From assembly GCA_002709005.1 (NCBI GenBank), contig PAPH01000024.1, positions 1 to 57,361 on the forward strand: DNA of 57,361 nt, written 5' to 3'. The stretch comes from Hyphomicrobiales bacterium. GTDB taxonomy: Bacteria > Pseudomonadota > Alphaproteobacteria > Rhizobiales > Rhizobiaceae. Under the pieces are notes generated by a model. It had not been told where the DNA came from, did not search any database, and saw only the letters and a program-made list of their open reading frames with translations. The stretch's first letter is position 1. Each line of letters begins with the position of its first letter. The position numbers and the translations under genes are program-made. Positions 15,909 through 26,172 of this stretch are shown in pieces.

Positions 15909-17165
15909 TCAGTGCGCCACGGCGGCAGCGGCCGCCTCGTCGATCAGCCGGCCGCTACGGAACCGGTCGAGCGTGAAAGGAGCGTTGATCGCGTGCGGTT
16001 CGTCGCGGGCGATCGTGTGCGCGAAGACGTGCGCCGAGCCCGGCGTCGCCTTGAACCCGCCCGTTCCCCAGCCGCAATTGACGAACAGGCCGGGAACCGG
16101 CGTCTTCGACAGAATCGGCGAGCGGTCCGGCGTCACGTCGACGATGCCGCCCCAGGAGCGGAGCATCTTCATCCGGGTGAAGATCGGAAACATCTCGCAG
16201 ATCGCATCGAGCGTGTGGCTGAGAATGTGCAGCCCCCCCGTTTGGGAATACGAGGTGTACTGGTCGGTGCCCGCGCCGATGACCAGTTCGCCCTTGTCGG
16301 ACTGCGAGATATAGGCGTGAACGGTGTTCGACATCACCACGCAGGGGAAGATCGGCTTGACCGGTTCGGAGACCAGCGCCTGAAGCGGATAGCTTTCGAG
16401 CGGCATGCGCACTCCGGCCATTTCCATGATCATCGAGGTGTGGCCGGCGGCGGAAACACCAACCTTCTTGGCGGCGATGAAACCGCGGGAGGTCTCCACC
16501 CCCTCGACCGCGCCGTCGGCACCCCGGCGGATGCCGGTGACTTCGCAGTTCTGGATGATGTCTACGCCCCGGTCGGAGGCGCCGCGCGCATAACCCCAGG
16601 CAACCGCGTCGTGACGGGCTGTGCCGCCGCGCCGCTGGAGTGCTGCGCCCATGACCGGATAGCGCGCCGTCTTCGAGATGTTGAGCGGCGGGCAGAATTC
16701 TTTTGCTTCCTCCGGCGTCAGCCATTCATTGTCGACGCCGTTGAGCCGGTTGGCGTGGATGTGCCGCTTGAAGACCTGAACGTCGTGGACGTTGTGGGCG
16801 AGCATCATCACACCGCGCGGCGAATACATGACGTTGTAGTTGAGATCCTGTGACAGACCGTCCCACAGTTTGAGAGCATGGTCGTAGAGCGCCGCACTCT
16901 CGTCATAGAGATAGTTCGAGCGGATGATGGTGGTGTTGCGGCCGGTATTGCCGCCGCCGAGCCAGCCCTTCTCGATCACCGCAACATTGGTGATGCCGTG
17001 TTCCTTGGCAAGATAATAGGCCGCGCCGAGACCGTGGCCGCCGGCGCCGACGATAATGACGTCGTAGGACTTCTTGGGCTCGGGAGAGCGCCATTGCCTG
17101 TCCCACCCGCGGTGCCCCCGCATGGCTTCGCGCGCCACGGCGAAAATCGAGTATTTGCGCATCAT
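15909..17165 (-). CDS. soxB: Sarcosine oxidase beta subunit
   Basis: The catalytic flavoprotein subunit (418 residues) that dehydrogenates sarcosine. The FAD-binding motif is [20 protein letters not shown] (residues 34-53). The histidine at 185, in [13 protein letters not shown], aligns with the residue that carries covalent FMN in characterised SoxB proteins. [18 protein letters not shown] near the C-terminus is part of the flavin-binding DAO fold. The frame starts with two ATG codons; I took the first. It is the first gene of the soxBDAG operon and is divergent from rpsU across a 319-base gap. No glyA, folD or purU companion gene is present in the window. Confidence 0.95.
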   Translation of the reverse strand: MMRKYSIFAVAREAMRGHRGWDRQWRSPEPKKSYDVIIVGAGGHGLGAAYYLAKEHGITNVAVIEKGWLGGGNTGRNTTIIRSNYLYDESAALYDHALKLWDGLSQDLNYNVMYSPRGVMMLAHNVHDVQVFKRHIHANRLNGVDNEWLTPEEAKEFCPPLNISKTARYPVMGAALQRRGGTARHDAVAWGYARGASDRGVDIIQNCEVTGIRRGADGAVEGVETSRGFIAAKKVGVSAAGHTSMIMEMAGVRMPLESYPLQALVSEPVKPIFPCVVMSNTVHAYISQSDKGELVIGAGTDQYTSYSQTGGLHILSHTLDAICEMFPIFTRMKMLRSWGGIVDVTPDRSPILSKTPVPGLFVNCGWGTGGFKATPGSAHVFAHTIARDEPHAINAPFTLDRFRSGRLIDEAAAAAVAH

Positions 17166-17484
17166 TCCCTCTCGGCATCCGGATTGCGATTACGCTTAAA
17201 TCAAAATCATGGACCCCGCACCTGTCGCATTGCGACTTCCAAGGCCGCAGACGCGGCTCATGATGTCGCAGCCGGGCAATTCCGTCATTACGCCGCGGGT
17301 ATGGACGCGTTCGCCGCGAAGCCCTGCAAACCCGCGAAAAATCGATGCAAAACATGCTGGACTTGACATGGCAAAACTGGTAAATGCCGCGCAATCGTGA
17401 CGTCTGCCGATCGAACGGACCTGTTTTCTATTTGTCGGCCGTCCAGGAAATTCAGGTTCAACCGCAATAAGGAACGGGTTCAAC
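17166..17484. other. Divergent soxB/rpsU intergenic region
   Basis: This 319-base gap must hold the promoters of the sox operon (leftward) and rpsU (rightward). A consensus -35 TTGACA is at 17373-17378 on the plus strand, but no clear -10 lies at the right distance. I saw no riboswitch-like or tRNA-like structure. A glycine-betaine or sarcosine-responsive operator may be present but I could not identify one. Confidence 0.4.
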
Positions 17485-17709
17485 GTGCAGGTACTTGTCC
17501 GCGACAACAATGTCGACCAGGCGCTCCGCGCTCTCAAGAAGAAGATGCAGCGCGAAGGCATCTTCCGTGAAATGAAGATGCGCGATTTCTACGAAAAGCC
17601 CTCTCAGAAGCGTGCCCGCGAAAAGGCTGAAGCCGTTCGCCGCGTTCGCAAGCTGGCTCGCAAGCGCGCCCAGCGCGAAGGTCTGATCGGCGGTCGTCCC
17701 GGTCGCTGA
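17485..17709 (+). CDS. rpsU: 30S ribosomal protein S21
   Basis: Small basic ribosomal protein of 74 residues with the S21 pattern ([19 protein letters not shown], then [19 protein letters not shown]) and an Arg-rich end. The start is GTG at 17485, preceded by AAGGAACGGG. It helps initiation on the 30S subunit, where it lies near the anti-Shine-Dalgarno region. It appears to be monocistronic, with a terminator-like hairpin shortly downstream. Confidence 0.96.
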   Translation: MQVLVRDNNVDQALRALKKKMQREGIFREMKMRDFYEKPSQKRAREKAEAVRRVRKLARKRAQREGLIGGRPGR

Positions 17710-17745
17710 CCCTGCCGTTTTATTGCCGATATCGGCGTGTTAATG

Positions 17746-17777
17746 AAGGCGGAGACGGTGTGGTCGCCGCCTTTATT
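17746..17777 (+). terminator. Terminator after rpsU
   Basis: AAGGCGG (17746-17752) pairs with CCGCCTT (17767-17773), with an inner GAC/GTC pairing, followed by TTTATT. This fits a Rho-independent terminator 37 bases after the rpsU stop. A small perfect palindrome GCCGATATCGGC lies just before it. Confidence 0.65.
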
Positions 17778-17844
17778 CATTTCTGCACCCGGTCCGGCAG
17801 GTAAATCACGGACCGGCAGGTAAATACGGTCAAAGGGGCAAATC

Positions 17845-18708
17845 TTGACTTCAGCACTTTCCGGACTTGAGCCGATGTCGCATCTCAACGGCAAACTGCG
17901 TGGCGTGTTGGTCGCCGCCTTTGCCGGAACCTGCCTCGTCGTGTCCGGATGCCAGACCTCGGCGCCGATTTCCGCCATCAGCATCGACCGCACCCAGGGC
18001 AGCGAGGAGAATATCGGCTCGCTGACATCTGTGATCCGCAACAACCCGTCCGATCCCGAACCCTACAATGTGCGCGGCGCGGCTTATGGCAGGGCCGGTG
18101 AGTTCCGCAATGCGATGGAGGACTTCAACAAGGCCATCCAGCTCAACCCGCGCTTCTATCAGGCCTATGCCAACCGTGCGCTGATCGAGCGTAACCAGGG
18201 CGACCTGACGGCTGCGGCCAACGACTATAATCGCGCGCTGCAGATCAACTCGAATTACGACGCCGCCTATATCGGCCGCGGAAACCTCTACCGCCAGGCT
18301 GGCCGCAACGACGAAGCCTTCCGCGATTTCAACAAAGCGATACAGCTCGATACCACCGATCCCCGCGCCTATCACAATCGCGGCCTGATCTATCAGTTGC
18401 GTGGCGACCACGCCCGCGCCATCGAGGATTTCTCGACGGCGATCTCACTGTCGGACTCGCCCGAACCCTATAACGGCCGCGGCATTTCCTATGTCGCTCT
18501 GAACGACGACGAAAATGCCTTCGCCGACTTCAACCACGCCATCCAGCTCGACCAGAAGAAGGCCGAATCCTGGGCCAACCAGGCGCTGATCTACGAGCGG
18601 CGCGGCGAGACCCAGAAGGCAATCCGCTCCTACGCCCGTGCCGCCCAGCTCGACCCGAACTACGGCCCGGCCCGCGACGGCCTCTCCAGGCTCCGCAAAG
18701 GCAGTTGA
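17845..18708 (+). CDS. TPR-repeat lipoprotein (NlpI-like)
   Basis: A predicted outer-membrane or periplasmic lipoprotein built almost entirely of about six tetratricopeptide repeats (for example AMEDFNKAIQLNPRFYQAYA and EAFRDFNKAIQLDTTDPRAY). The N-terminus has a basic region, the hydrophobic stretch LRGVLVAAFAGTCLVV and the lipobox VSGC, so Cys would be lipidated. Two starts are possible: TTG 17845, preceded by AAGGGG at a good distance, gives 287 residues; ATG 17875 gives 277 with a more standard signal peptide. It resembles NlpI-type scaffolds that recruit peptidoglycan hydrolases, but the partner is unknown. Confidence 0.85.
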   Translation: MTSALSGLEPMSHLNGKLRGVLVAAFAGTCLVVSGCQTSAPISAISIDRTQGSEENIGSLTSVIRNNPSDPEPYNVRGAAYGRAGEFRNAMEDFNKAIQLNPRFYQAYANRALIERNQGDLTAAANDYNRALQINSNYDAAYIGRGNLYRQAGRNDEAFRDFNKAIQLDTTDPRAYHNRGLIYQLRGDHARAIEDFSTAISLSDSPEPYNGRGISYVALNDDENAFADFNHAIQLDQKKAESWANQALIYERRGETQKAIRSYARAAQLDPNYGPARDGLSRLRKGS

Positions 18709-18712
18709 TCCG

Positions 18713-18733
18713 AGCCGGTCCGTTTGGCCGGCT
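18713..18733 (+). terminator. Possible weak terminator after TPR gene
   Basis: AGCCGG (18713-18718) and CCGGCT (18728-18733) form a hairpin 4 bases after the TPR stop, but only TTAT-like sequence follows. A second imperfect hairpin (CCCGGGAAC/GTTCCCCGGG, about 18768-18795) lies downstream. Both sit in the 290-base gap before the exporter genes. Confidence 0.35.
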
Positions 18734-18998
18734 TATCGGGATTTCTCACATTTTTGAAACGGGGCCGCCCGGGAACATTTCCGTTCCCCGGGGGCATGGT
18801 GCGTTTTATCCTGCCCGCCGCAACCGGTTTGCCTCAGAAAAAGAATGAGCATGTTTGAGATAAATCATGGATGAAGTCTCACGCTGAGCCGACAATGCCT
18901 GAATGTTCAACGTCGTATCTGCGCGCGGGGCCACTCTTCGGCCGTAGCTTGAAGGCTGCGACAGCGATCCACCGAATGAACTATTGGATGGATACTGA

Positions 18999-20060
18999 AT
19001 GAAGGTGAATTCGAAATGGCTTCTTGTCGGAGCCGCGCTCGCAGCGTTCGCCGTCTGGGCGGCATGGCAGAACATGGAGACGGGCCAACTTCCAGAAGGG
19101 CTGGCACGAGCCAACGGGCGCCTGGAAGCCGTCGATATCGACATCGCGGCCAAAACCGGCGGGCGGCTTGAGGATGTCTTCGTTGCCGAAGGTGACTTCG
19201 TGCATGCGGGCGATCCACTCGCGCAGATGGATACGACCGAGCTCGATGCGCTGAAAGCCGAGGCGGAGGCCCAGTTGCGCCGGGCGCGAATATCCGTCGA
19301 CACGGCGACCAGCCTCGTCGATCAGCGCAAGGCTGAGTTCGAGGCGGCCGAAGCGAATGTGGAACTGCAGCAGGCCGGTCTCGATGCCGCCACGGTGAAG
19401 CTGGAACGCTCCGAACGGCTCTCCGAGAACGAGACGATATCGCAACAACGGCTCGACGACGACCGGTCGGCCGAACGCAGGGCGCGCGCCGCGCTGGCCT
19501 CGGCAAACGCGTCGCTCGCCGCCTCCAAGGTGGCTATCGGCTCGGCCGAGGCGATGATCGTCGATGCCCAGGCCGCCGTCGAGGCCGCCCAGGCCTCCGT
19601 CGCCAGGGTCGAGGCCCAGATCGCCGACGCCAGACTGGTCGCGCCGCGCGACGGCCGGGTGCAATACCGCCTTGCCGAACCGGGCGAGGTTCTGGGGTCG
19701 GGCGGACGGGTGATCAACATGATCGACGTCTCCGACGTCTATATGAGCTTCTTCATGCCCACGAGCGATGCCGGCCGGCTGGCGATCGGCACCGAGGTCC
19801 GTCTGGTGTTGGATACCGCCCCGGACGTGGTGATCCCCGCCACCATCTCCTTCGTCTCGGACGTAGCGCAGTTCACGCCGCGCACGGTGGAAACGGAAGA
19901 GGAGCGGCTGAAGCTGACCTTCCGGGTCCGCGCCGCGATCGCGCCGGCCCTCCTGCAACGCTACATCGAGCAGGTGAAGACCGGCCTGCCCGGGATGGCC
20001 TATGTGCGCCTCGATCCTGAGGCCGAATGGCCCGCATTCCTGCAGCAGACGCTGGATTGA
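18999..20060 (+). CDS. HlyD-family periplasmic adaptor (YhiI-like)
   Basis: A 353-residue membrane-fusion protein. It has an N-terminal membrane anchor ([17 protein letters not shown]), a split biotinyl-lipoyl domain ([20 protein letters not shown] and [20 protein letters not shown]), and between them a long Ala/Glu-rich coiled-coil hairpin. The C-terminal beta-barrel follows. It would link the ABC permease to an outer-membrane channel, none of which is encoded nearby. It is followed after one base by the ATPase gene, the same order as yhiI-rbbA-yhhJ of enterobacteria. Confidence 0.92.
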   Translation: MKVNSKWLLVGAALAAFAVWAAWQNMETGQLPEGLARANGRLEAVDIDIAAKTGGRLEDVFVAEGDFVHAGDPLAQMDTTELDALKAEAEAQLRRARISVDTATSLVDQRKAEFEAAEANVELQQAGLDAATVKLERSERLSENETISQQRLDDDRSAERRARAALASANASLAASKVAIGSAEAMIVDAQAAVEAAQASVARVEAQIADARLVAPRDGRVQYRLAEPGEVLGSGGRVINMIDVSDVYMSFFMPTSDAGRLAIGTEVRLVLDTAPDVVIPATISFVSDVAQFTPRTVETEEERLKLTFRVRAAIAPALLQRYIEQVKTGLPGMAYVRLDPEAEWPAFLQQTLD

Positions 20061-20061
20061 T

Positions 20062-22791
20062 ATGACCGCCGCCGGTACCGTCGCCAGCATCCGCGATGTC
20101 AGCCTGACCTATGGCGCGACGCGTGCACTGGACCGTGTGTCGGTCGATATCCCCGCCGGAGCGATGGTCGGCCTGATCGGGCCTGACGGGGTGGGCAAAT
20201 CCAGCCTTCTGGCGCTCGTTTCCGGCGTCCGCGCGATTCAGACAGGGAGCCTGGAAGTCCTGGGCGGCGACATGCGCTCGGACCGCCACCGCCGGGCTGC
20301 GTGCCCGCGCATCGCTTATATGCCCCAGGGGCTGGGCCGCAATCTCTACGAGACGCTGTCGGTATTCGAGAACGTCGATTTCTTTGGCCGCCTCTTCGAC
20401 CAGGGCCGGGCTGAGCGCAAAGCGCGCATCACCGAACTGCTGACAGCGACCGGGCTCGAGCCGTTCCGCGACCGACCCGCCGGCAAGCTTTCGGGCGGGA
20501 TGAAGCAGAAGCTGGGGCTGTGCTGCGCACTTATCCATGATCCGGACCTGTTGATCCTCGACGAACCGACGACCGGCGTCGACCCGCTGTCGCGGCGGCA
20601 GTTCTGGGACCTGATCGACCGCATCCGCGCCGGCCGTCCCGGCATGAGCGTGATCGTCGCGACCGCCTATATGGAGGAGGCCGCGCGCTACGACTGGCTG
20701 GTCGCAATGAATGCCGGCAAGATCCTGGCCACCGGCGCGCCGTCCGAGCTGATGGCACGCACCGGAACGGACAATCTCGATGCCGCCTTCATCGAACTCC
20801 TGCCCGAGGAAGACCGACGCGGCCACAGGAAGGTTGTCATCCCGCCGATGCTTGAACAGGACGGCGACGATGCGATCGAGGCCAGTGAACTGACCAGGAT
20901 GTTCGGTGACTTCCGGGCGGTCGACCGGGTCAGCTTCCGCATTCCCAAGGGAGAGATCTTCGGATTTCTCGGCTCCAACGGCTGCGGCAAGACCACCACG
21001 ATGAAGATGCTGACCGGCCTACTGGCGGCGAGCGGGGGCACGGCGAAACTCTTCGGCCGGGAGGTCGATCCGCGCGACATCGCGATCCGCCGTCGCGTCG
21101 GCTACATGAGCCAGGCCTTTTCGCTCTACGGCGAACTGACCGTCATGCAGAACCTCGATCTTCATGCCCGGCTCTTCAAGATCGACACCGAGAAGATCCC
21201 CGCCCGCATCGCGGAGATGGTGGAAAGGTTCAATCTCGGCGACGTGACGAGCGCCCACCCGGATGAACTGCCGCTGGGCATCCGCCAGCGGCTGTCGCTG
21301 GCGGTCGCGATGATTCACGCCCCCGACATCCTGATCCTCGACGAGCCGACCTCCGGGGTCGATCCGGTGGCGCGCGACGCCTTCTGGCAGATCCTCGCAG
21401 ACCTGTCGCGCAAGGACGGCGTGACGATTTTCGTCTCGACGCATTTCATGAACGAGGCGATGCTCTGCGACCGTATTTCGCTGATGCATGCGGGCAAGGT
21501 TCTGGTTTCCGATCGCCCTGCCGATATCGTTGCCGCGCGCAACGCGGCAAATCTCGAGGAAGCCTTCATCTCCCACCTCGAGGAGGCAATCGGCGAAAAG
21601 TCCTCCGGCGATCGCGCGACGACTCCGGCGGCGCCAGCGCACCGGAGGACGGCGGGAACGCCTGTCTTCGGTACAAGGCGCATGCTCAGCTACGCGATGC
21701 GCGAGACGGTGGAACTACGGCGCGACCCGATCCGTGGAGCGCTCGCCATCCTCGGATCGATGATCCTGATGCTGGTGATCGGCTACGGCATCAACATGGA
21801 TGTCGAAGACCTGCGCTTCGCCGTTCTCGACTTCGACAATTCGACCGTCAGCCGCGACTATGTCGACCAGATTTCCGGCTCGCGGTATTTCATCCCGCAG
21901 GCGCCGATCATCGACTATGGCCAGATGGACCAGCGGATGCGCGACGGCACACTGGATCTCGCCATAGAAATTCCCCCCGAATTCGGGCGCGACCTGCAGC
22001 GCGGTCGCAATGTCGAGGTGGGTGGATGGATCGACGGTTCGAATCCGAGCCGGGCGGAAACCGTGCTGGGCTACGTCCAGGGCATGCACCAGAGCTGGCT
22101 GATGTCGCGGCTGCGCGAGGCCCGTGGCGCGGAGGCGGCGGCGGGCGATTTCAACCTGCAGCTGCGCTTCCGCTACAATCCGGACGTCAAAAGCCTCGTG
22201 GCCATGGTTCCCGCCGTGATCCCGCTGCTCCTTATGCTCATTCCGGCCATGCTGTCGGCGCTCTCGGTGGTCCGTGAACGCGAACTCGGCTCGATCACCA
22301 ACCTCTACGTCACCCCGGTGACGCGACTGGAATTTCTGCTCGGAAAGCAGCTTCCCTACACCGCCATCGCCATCCTGAATCTCTTTCTGCTGACGGGGCT
22401 CGCCGTTTTCCTGTTCGGCGTCCCCTTCACCGGCAACCTGCTGTTCTATCTGGTGGCGGGCGCGATCTACGTCACCTCGGCTACCGCGATGGGACTGGTG
22501 ATTTCGGCTTTCGTGAAGAGCCAGCTCGCTGCCGTCTTCGCCACCGCGCTCGGCACCATGCTGCCGGTCGTGCAGTTTTCTGGCATGATCAATCCGGTCT
22601 CCTCGATGGAGGGGATCGGCGCGCTGATCGCCAAGGTCTACCCCACCGCCCATTTCATGACGATCTCGCGCGGCGCCTTCTCGAAAGGATTGGGGTTTGC
22701 CGAGCTTTCCGGCACACTAGTGCCGCTGCTGCTTGCCGTCCCTGTCCTGATCGGCGTCGGCGCGCTGCTGATGCGCAAGCAGGAGAAGTAG
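20062..22791 (+). CDS. rbbA: Fused ABC ATPase-ATPase-permease (RbbA-like)
   Basis: A 909-residue protein with two ABC ATPase domains followed by an ABC-2 permease. ATPase 1 has Walker A GPDGVGKS (Lys 46), signature LSGGMKQKL and Walker [13 protein letters not shown]. ATPase 2 has Walker [11 protein letters not shown] and Walker [13 protein letters not shown], but its signature is the divergent LPLGIRQRL. From about residue 560 a large periplasmic loop and about six membrane helices follow. The E. coli homologue is known as ribosome-associated ATPase RbbA, though the architecture fits an exporter. The open frame extends back to 20002, inside the adaptor gene; ATG 20062 removes that overlap. 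Confidence 0.92.
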   Translation: MTAAGTVASIRDVSLTYGATRALDRVSVDIPAGAMVGLIGPDGVGKSSLLALVSGVRAIQTGSLEVLGGDMRSDRHRRAACPRIAYMPQGLGRNLYETLSVFENVDFFGRLFDQGRAERKARITELLTATGLEPFRDRPAGKLSGGMKQKLGLCCALIHDPDLLILDEPTTGVDPLSRRQFWDLIDRIRAGRPGMSVIVATAYMEEAARYDWLVAMNAGKILATGAPSELMARTGTDNLDAAFIELLPEEDRRGHRKVVIPPMLEQDGDDAIEASELTRMFGDFRAVDRVSFRIPKGEIFGFLGSNGCGKTTTMKMLTGLLAASGGTAKLFGREVDPRDIAIRRRVGYMSQAFSLYGELTVMQNLDLHARLFKIDTEKIPARIAEMVERFNLGDVTSAHPDELPLGIRQRLSLAVAMIHAPDILILDEPTSGVDPVARDAFWQILADLSRKDGVTIFVSTHFMNEAMLCDRISLMHAGKVLVSDRPADIVAARNAANLEEAFISHLEEAIGEKSSGDRATTPAAPAHRRTAGTPVFGTRRMLSYAMRETVELRRDPIRGALAILGSMILMLVIGYGINMDVEDLRFAVLDFDNSTVSRDYVDQISGSRYFIPQAPIIDYGQMDQRMRDGTLDLAIEIPPEFGRDLQRGRNVEVGGWIDGSNPSRAETVLGYVQGMHQSWLMSRLREARGAEAAAGDFNLQLRFRYNPDVKSLVAMVPAVIPLLLMLIPAMLSALSVVRERELGSITNLYVTPVTRLEFLLGKQLPYTAIAILNLFLLTGLAVFLFGVPFTGNLLFYLVAGAIYVTSATAMGLVISAFVKSQLAAVFATALGTMLPVVQFSGMINPVSSMEGIGALIAKVYPTAHFMTISRGAFSKGLGFAELSGTLVPLLLAVPVLIGVGALLMRKQEK

Positions 22792-22792
22792 G

Positions 22793-23905
22793 ATGGATCT
22801 CGGCAACGTCCTGCATCTGGGCATCAAGGAAATCCGCGGCCTGCTGCGCGACCCGATCATGATGTTCCTGATCATCTTCTCCTTCACCTTCCAGATCTAC
22901 ACCTCGGCGCAATCCTCGATGGAGACGCTGAACCACGCGCCGATAGCGATCGTCGACGAGGACCAGTCACCGGTCAGTCTGCGCATCGTCGAGGCGTTTC
23001 AGCCACCCTTCTTTACCGAGCCGCGGATCATCGGCTGGAACGAGATGGACCTGCGGATGGACCGCGGGCTCGACACCTTCTCGCTCGCAATACCGCCGGA
23101 TTTCCAGCGCGATCTTCTGGCCGGCAAGCATCCCGAAATCCAGCTCAACGTCGACGCCACGCAAATGACGCAGGCATTCTCCGGCTCGGGCTACGTGCAG
23201 TCGATCGTATCCGGCGAAGTCAGCGAGTTCCTCAATCGCTACCGGTCCGATCCCGTGCCGCCGGCGGCACTGCAACTCAGGGCACGCTTCAACCCCGAAC
23301 TCGACATGGGCTGGTTCCAGGCGATCATGGGCATTTCCAACAGCGTCACCCTCCTGGCGCTGGTCCTCGCGGGCGCGGCGCTGATCCGGGAGCGCGAGCA
23401 CGGCACGATCGAGCATCTTCTGGTCATGCCGGTGACCCCGCTGGAAATCATGGTCAGCAAATTATGGGCAACCAGCCTCGTCGTGCTTCTCGGCACGCTG
23501 TTTGCGCTCGAGGTCATGTGCGGACAGATCCTCGCTGTCCCGGTGCAGGGCTCCCTGCTCTTGTTCATGGCGGGAACGGCGCTGCACCTCCTGGCCACTG
23601 CCTCGCTCGGGATCGTGCTGGCCACATTTGCGAAATCCATGCCCCAGTTCGGGATCATGATGATCCTGGTGCTGATGCCGTTGCAGATCCTTTCAGGCGC
23701 GGAGACGCCGCGCGAATCCATGCCGCAATTCGTGCAGGACATCATGCTGGCGGCGCCCAACACGCATTATGTGATCCTCTCGCAGTCGATCCTGTTCCGC
23801 GGGGCGGGTCTCGACGTCGTCTGGCCGCAAATGATCTGGCTGACAGCCCTCGCGGCCGTCTTCTTCCTGGTCTCGCTGCGATCCTTCCGGGGATTTCTGC
23901 GCTGA
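22793..23905 (+). CDS. ABC-2 type transporter permease (YhhJ-like)
   Basis: A 370-residue ABC-2 permease: one N-terminal helix (MMFLIIFSFTFQIY), a large extracytoplasmic domain of about 150 residues, then five helices (GISNSVTLLALVLAGAALI onward) and the family segment REREHGTIEHLLVMPVTPLE. It probably pairs with the permease half of the preceding fused protein. It starts one base after that gene and ends the exporter operon. The substrate is unknown; related systems have been linked to drugs and cationic compounds. Confidence 0.92.
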   Translation: MDLGNVLHLGIKEIRGLLRDPIMMFLIIFSFTFQIYTSAQSSMETLNHAPIAIVDEDQSPVSLRIVEAFQPPFFTEPRIIGWNEMDLRMDRGLDTFSLAIPPDFQRDLLAGKHPEIQLNVDATQMTQAFSGSGYVQSIVSGEVSEFLNRYRSDPVPPAALQLRARFNPELDMGWFQAIMGISNSVTLLALVLAGAALIREREHGTIEHLLVMPVTPLEIMVSKLWATSLVVLLGTLFALEVMCGQILAVPVQGSLLLFMAGTALHLLATASLGIVLATFAKSMPQFGIMMILVLMPLQILSGAETPRESMPQFVQDIMLAAPNTHYVILSQSILFRGAGLDVVWPQMIWLTALAAVFFLVSLRSFRGFLR

Positions 23906-23931
23906 AGAGGTTCCGCAGCGCAGGCAGCCCC

Positions 23932-24483
23932 CTAGAAGCCGAAGCTCCGCTGCGCGAGCGCGGGCGTCTTCTTCAGCGACCCCTCGATCTCCAGCATCTT
24001 CAGCTTGGTCACCGTTCCGCCGGGCGCGGAGAAGCCGCCGATGGTCCCGTCGGCGGCAAGCACCCGGTGACAGGGAATGATCAACGGGACCGGATTGCGA
24101 CCCAGCGCCTGACCCACGACGCGCGATGCGCCCACCTCTCCGGTCAGTGACCGGGAGAGTGCGCCATAGGAACTAAGGTCGCCCCAGCCGATCTTGCGCG
24201 TGGCGAGGAGGACGTAACGCTCGAAAGTCTCGAGTGCCGACAGATCGACGCCAATGTCGTCGAAATCCACACGCCCGCCCGCGAAATAGGCCCTGACGGC
24301 GTCGGCGGCTTTCTTGATGTGCTCCGGCGGCTCGGCCGATTGGCGCGCCAATCGACTCCGGTCCATCTCCGGGTCGTCCGTCGGCAGCCGGAAATCGGAT
24401 CCCCCGGCATCGCCCCAGCCGATCTCGCAAATTCCGAAATCCGTTTCGAACAGATATCGCTCGGGCGCGCTGAAGGTTCTCAT
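23932..24483 (-). CDS. ogt: Methylated-DNA-protein cysteine methyltransferase
   Basis: Repairs O6-alkylguanine by transferring the alkyl group irreversibly to its own cysteine. The 183-residue protein has the active-site motif PCHRV with Cys 138, the preceding GRNPVPLIIP, and the helix-turn-helix region WGDLSSYGALSRSL. The N-terminal half is the poorly conserved Ogt-type domain. It is an isolated gene, convergent with the exporter operon, and 281 bases from pntB. No strong ribosome-binding site precedes the ATG. Confidence 0.94.
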   Translation of the reverse strand: MRTFSAPERYLFETDFGICEIGWGDAGGSDFRLPTDDPEMDRSRLARQSAEPPEHIKKAADAVRAYFAGGRVDFDDIGVDLSALETFERYVLLATRKIGWGDLSSYGALSRSLTGEVGASRVVGQALGRNPVPLIIPCHRVLAADGTIGGFSAPGGTVTKLKMLEIEGSLKKTPALAQRSFGF

Positions 24484-24716
24484 CGCGCTGACAGCCTATG
24501 CGGCATCCCGAGTCCTCGCCGTAGCGGTCGGGACAAACCCACTCACCGCCCCGTTTGCCTTCGCGAAGGACGGCCCGCCCCTGCAAGGTTTGCTTTCGCG
24601 GGCAGGATTGGAGCCGGCAACGGAAATGGATGGCTCGACTGCGGCAACCGGGGACATCGCATTCTCCATTCGGCTTGATGATTCTCCGCCGATGGTACCG
24701 CACCCTACCACCCATG

Positions 24717-24744
24717 AAAAAGGCCGCGATCGCTCGCGGCCTTT
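24717..24744 (-). terminator. Terminator after pntB
   Basis: A perfect 10-base stem, AAAGGCCGCG (24719-24728) with CGCGGCCTTT (24735-24744), has a 6-base loop and a T-run of five on the minus strand. It lies about 20 bases beyond the pntB stop, a clear Rho-independent terminator for the pnt operon. Confidence 0.85.
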
Positions 24745-24764
24745 CACATTTCTGTCGATCGGGA

Positions 24765-26162
24765 TCAGCTCTCAATCGCCTTGACGATGTCCTCGGTCAT
24801 CTTCTTGGCATCGCCGAGCAGCATCATCGTGCCGTCCTTGTAGAACAGCGTGTTGTCGATGCCGGCGTAACCCGAGCCGAGCGAGCGCTTGACGAACAGG
24901 CAGGTCTTGGCCTTGTCGACGTCGAGGATCGGCATGCCGTAGATCGGCGAGGAGGGATCGTCGCGCGCCGCCGGATTGGTCACATCGTTGGCGCCGATGA
25001 CGTAGGCAACGTCAGCCTGGGCGAATTCCGAGTTGATGTCCTCGAGTTCGAAGACCTCGTCATAGGGCACGTTGGCCTCGGCCAGAAGCACGTTCATGTG
25101 GCCCGGCATGCGGCCCGCCACCGGGTGAATGGCGTATTTCACCTCGACGTCGTGCGCCTTGAGCTTGTCGGCCAGTTCACGCAGCGCGTGCTGGGCCTGT
25201 GCCACCGCCATGCCGTAACCCGGCACGATGATGACCTTCGAGGCATTGGCCATCAGATAGGCGGCATCCTCCGCCGAGCCCTGCTTGACCGTGCGATCGA
25301 TATCGTCGGCCTGGCCTGCGGCCTGCTCGCCGCCGAAGCCGCCGAGAATGACCGAGATGAACGAGCGGTTCATGCCCTTGCACATGATGTAGCTGAGGAT
25401 CGCGCCCGAGGAACCGACCAGCGCGCCGGTAATGATCAGCGCCAGATTGCCCAGCGTGAAGCCGATGCCCGCGGCCGCCCAACCCGAATAGGAGTTGAGC
25501 ATCGAGACCACCACCGGCATGTCGGCGCCGCCGATCGGGATGATCAAAAGAATTCCGAGCAGCAGGGAGAAGATGACGATCAGCCAGAAGACGAAATGGC
25601 TCTCGGTGCCGACGAGGACCCCGATCAGCACGACGACCGCGATCAGCAGGCCGGCGTTCACCACATGGCGCATCGGCAGCATGATCGGCTTGCCGGACAT
25701 GCGGCCGTCTAGCTTCAGGAAGGCAATGATCGAGCCGGTGAAGGTGATCGCACCGATGGCGACGCCGAGCGACATCTCGACGAGCGCCTGGCCGTGGATC
25801 TGACCCGGCTCACCGATGCCGAAAGCATGAGGCGCATAAAGCGCCGCTGCCGCGACCAGCACTGCGGCAAGGCCGACGAGCGAGTGGAACCCGGCAACGA
25901 GCTGCGGCATCGAGGTCATGGCGATGCGCCGCGCGATAACCGCGCCGGCGCCACCGCCGATGGCGATACCGAGCACGATCAGTGCCAGCGCGCCAAAGGA
26001 AGGCCTGGCCAGAAGCAGCGTGGTCAGGATGGCGATTCCCATGCCGATCATGCCGTAGAAATTGCCCTGGCGGCTGGTGGTGGGATGGGACAGCCCTCGA
26101 AGGGCCATGATGAACAGGACCCCGGATACGAGGTAGGCGAATGCCGCGAGATTCTCAGACAT
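24765..26162 (-). CDS. pntB: NAD(P) transhydrogenase subunit beta
   Basis: Membrane and NADP(H)-binding subunit of the proton-pumping transhydrogenase, 465 residues. About nine membrane helices make up the N-terminal half (for example LVGLAAVLVAAAALYA). The C-terminal NADP domain has VIIVPGYGMAVAQAQHAL and PVAGRMPGHMNVLLAEA. The frame is open back to 26228 inside pntAB, but MSENLAAFAYLVSG from 26162 is the natural start. It forms an operon with pntAB and pntAA and supplies NADPH at the expense of proton-motive force. Confidence 0.96.
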   Translation of the reverse strand: MSENLAAFAYLVSGVLFIMALRGLSHPTTSRQGNFYGMIGMGIAILTTLLLARPSFGALALIVLGIAIGGGAGAVIARRIAMTSMPQLVAGFHSLVGLAAVLVAAAALYAPHAFGIGEPGQIHGQALVEMSLGVAIGAITFTGSIIAFLKLDGRMSGKPIMLPMRHVVNAGLLIAVVVLIGVLVGTESHFVFWLIVIFSLLLGILLIIPIGGADMPVVVSMLNSYSGWAAAGIGFTLGNLALIITGALVGSSGAILSYIMCKGMNRSFISVILGGFGGEQAAGQADDIDRTVKQGSAEDAAYLMANASKVIIVPGYGMAVAQAQHALRELADKLKAHDVEVKYAIHPVAGRMPGHMNVLLAEANVPYDEVFELEDINSEFAQADVAYVIGANDVTNPAARDDPSSPIYGMPILDVDKAKTCLFVKRSLGSGYAGIDNTLFYKDGTMMLLGDAKKMTEDIVKAIES

Positions 26163-26172
26163 CAGCTTCCCC

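Noticed and set aside
24590..24630. tRNA-like 3' end (GCAGGATTGGAGCCGGC) before the pnt terminator
   Set aside because: The T-loop lacks the TTC core, the arm does not pair properly and no anticodon or acceptor stem could be built.
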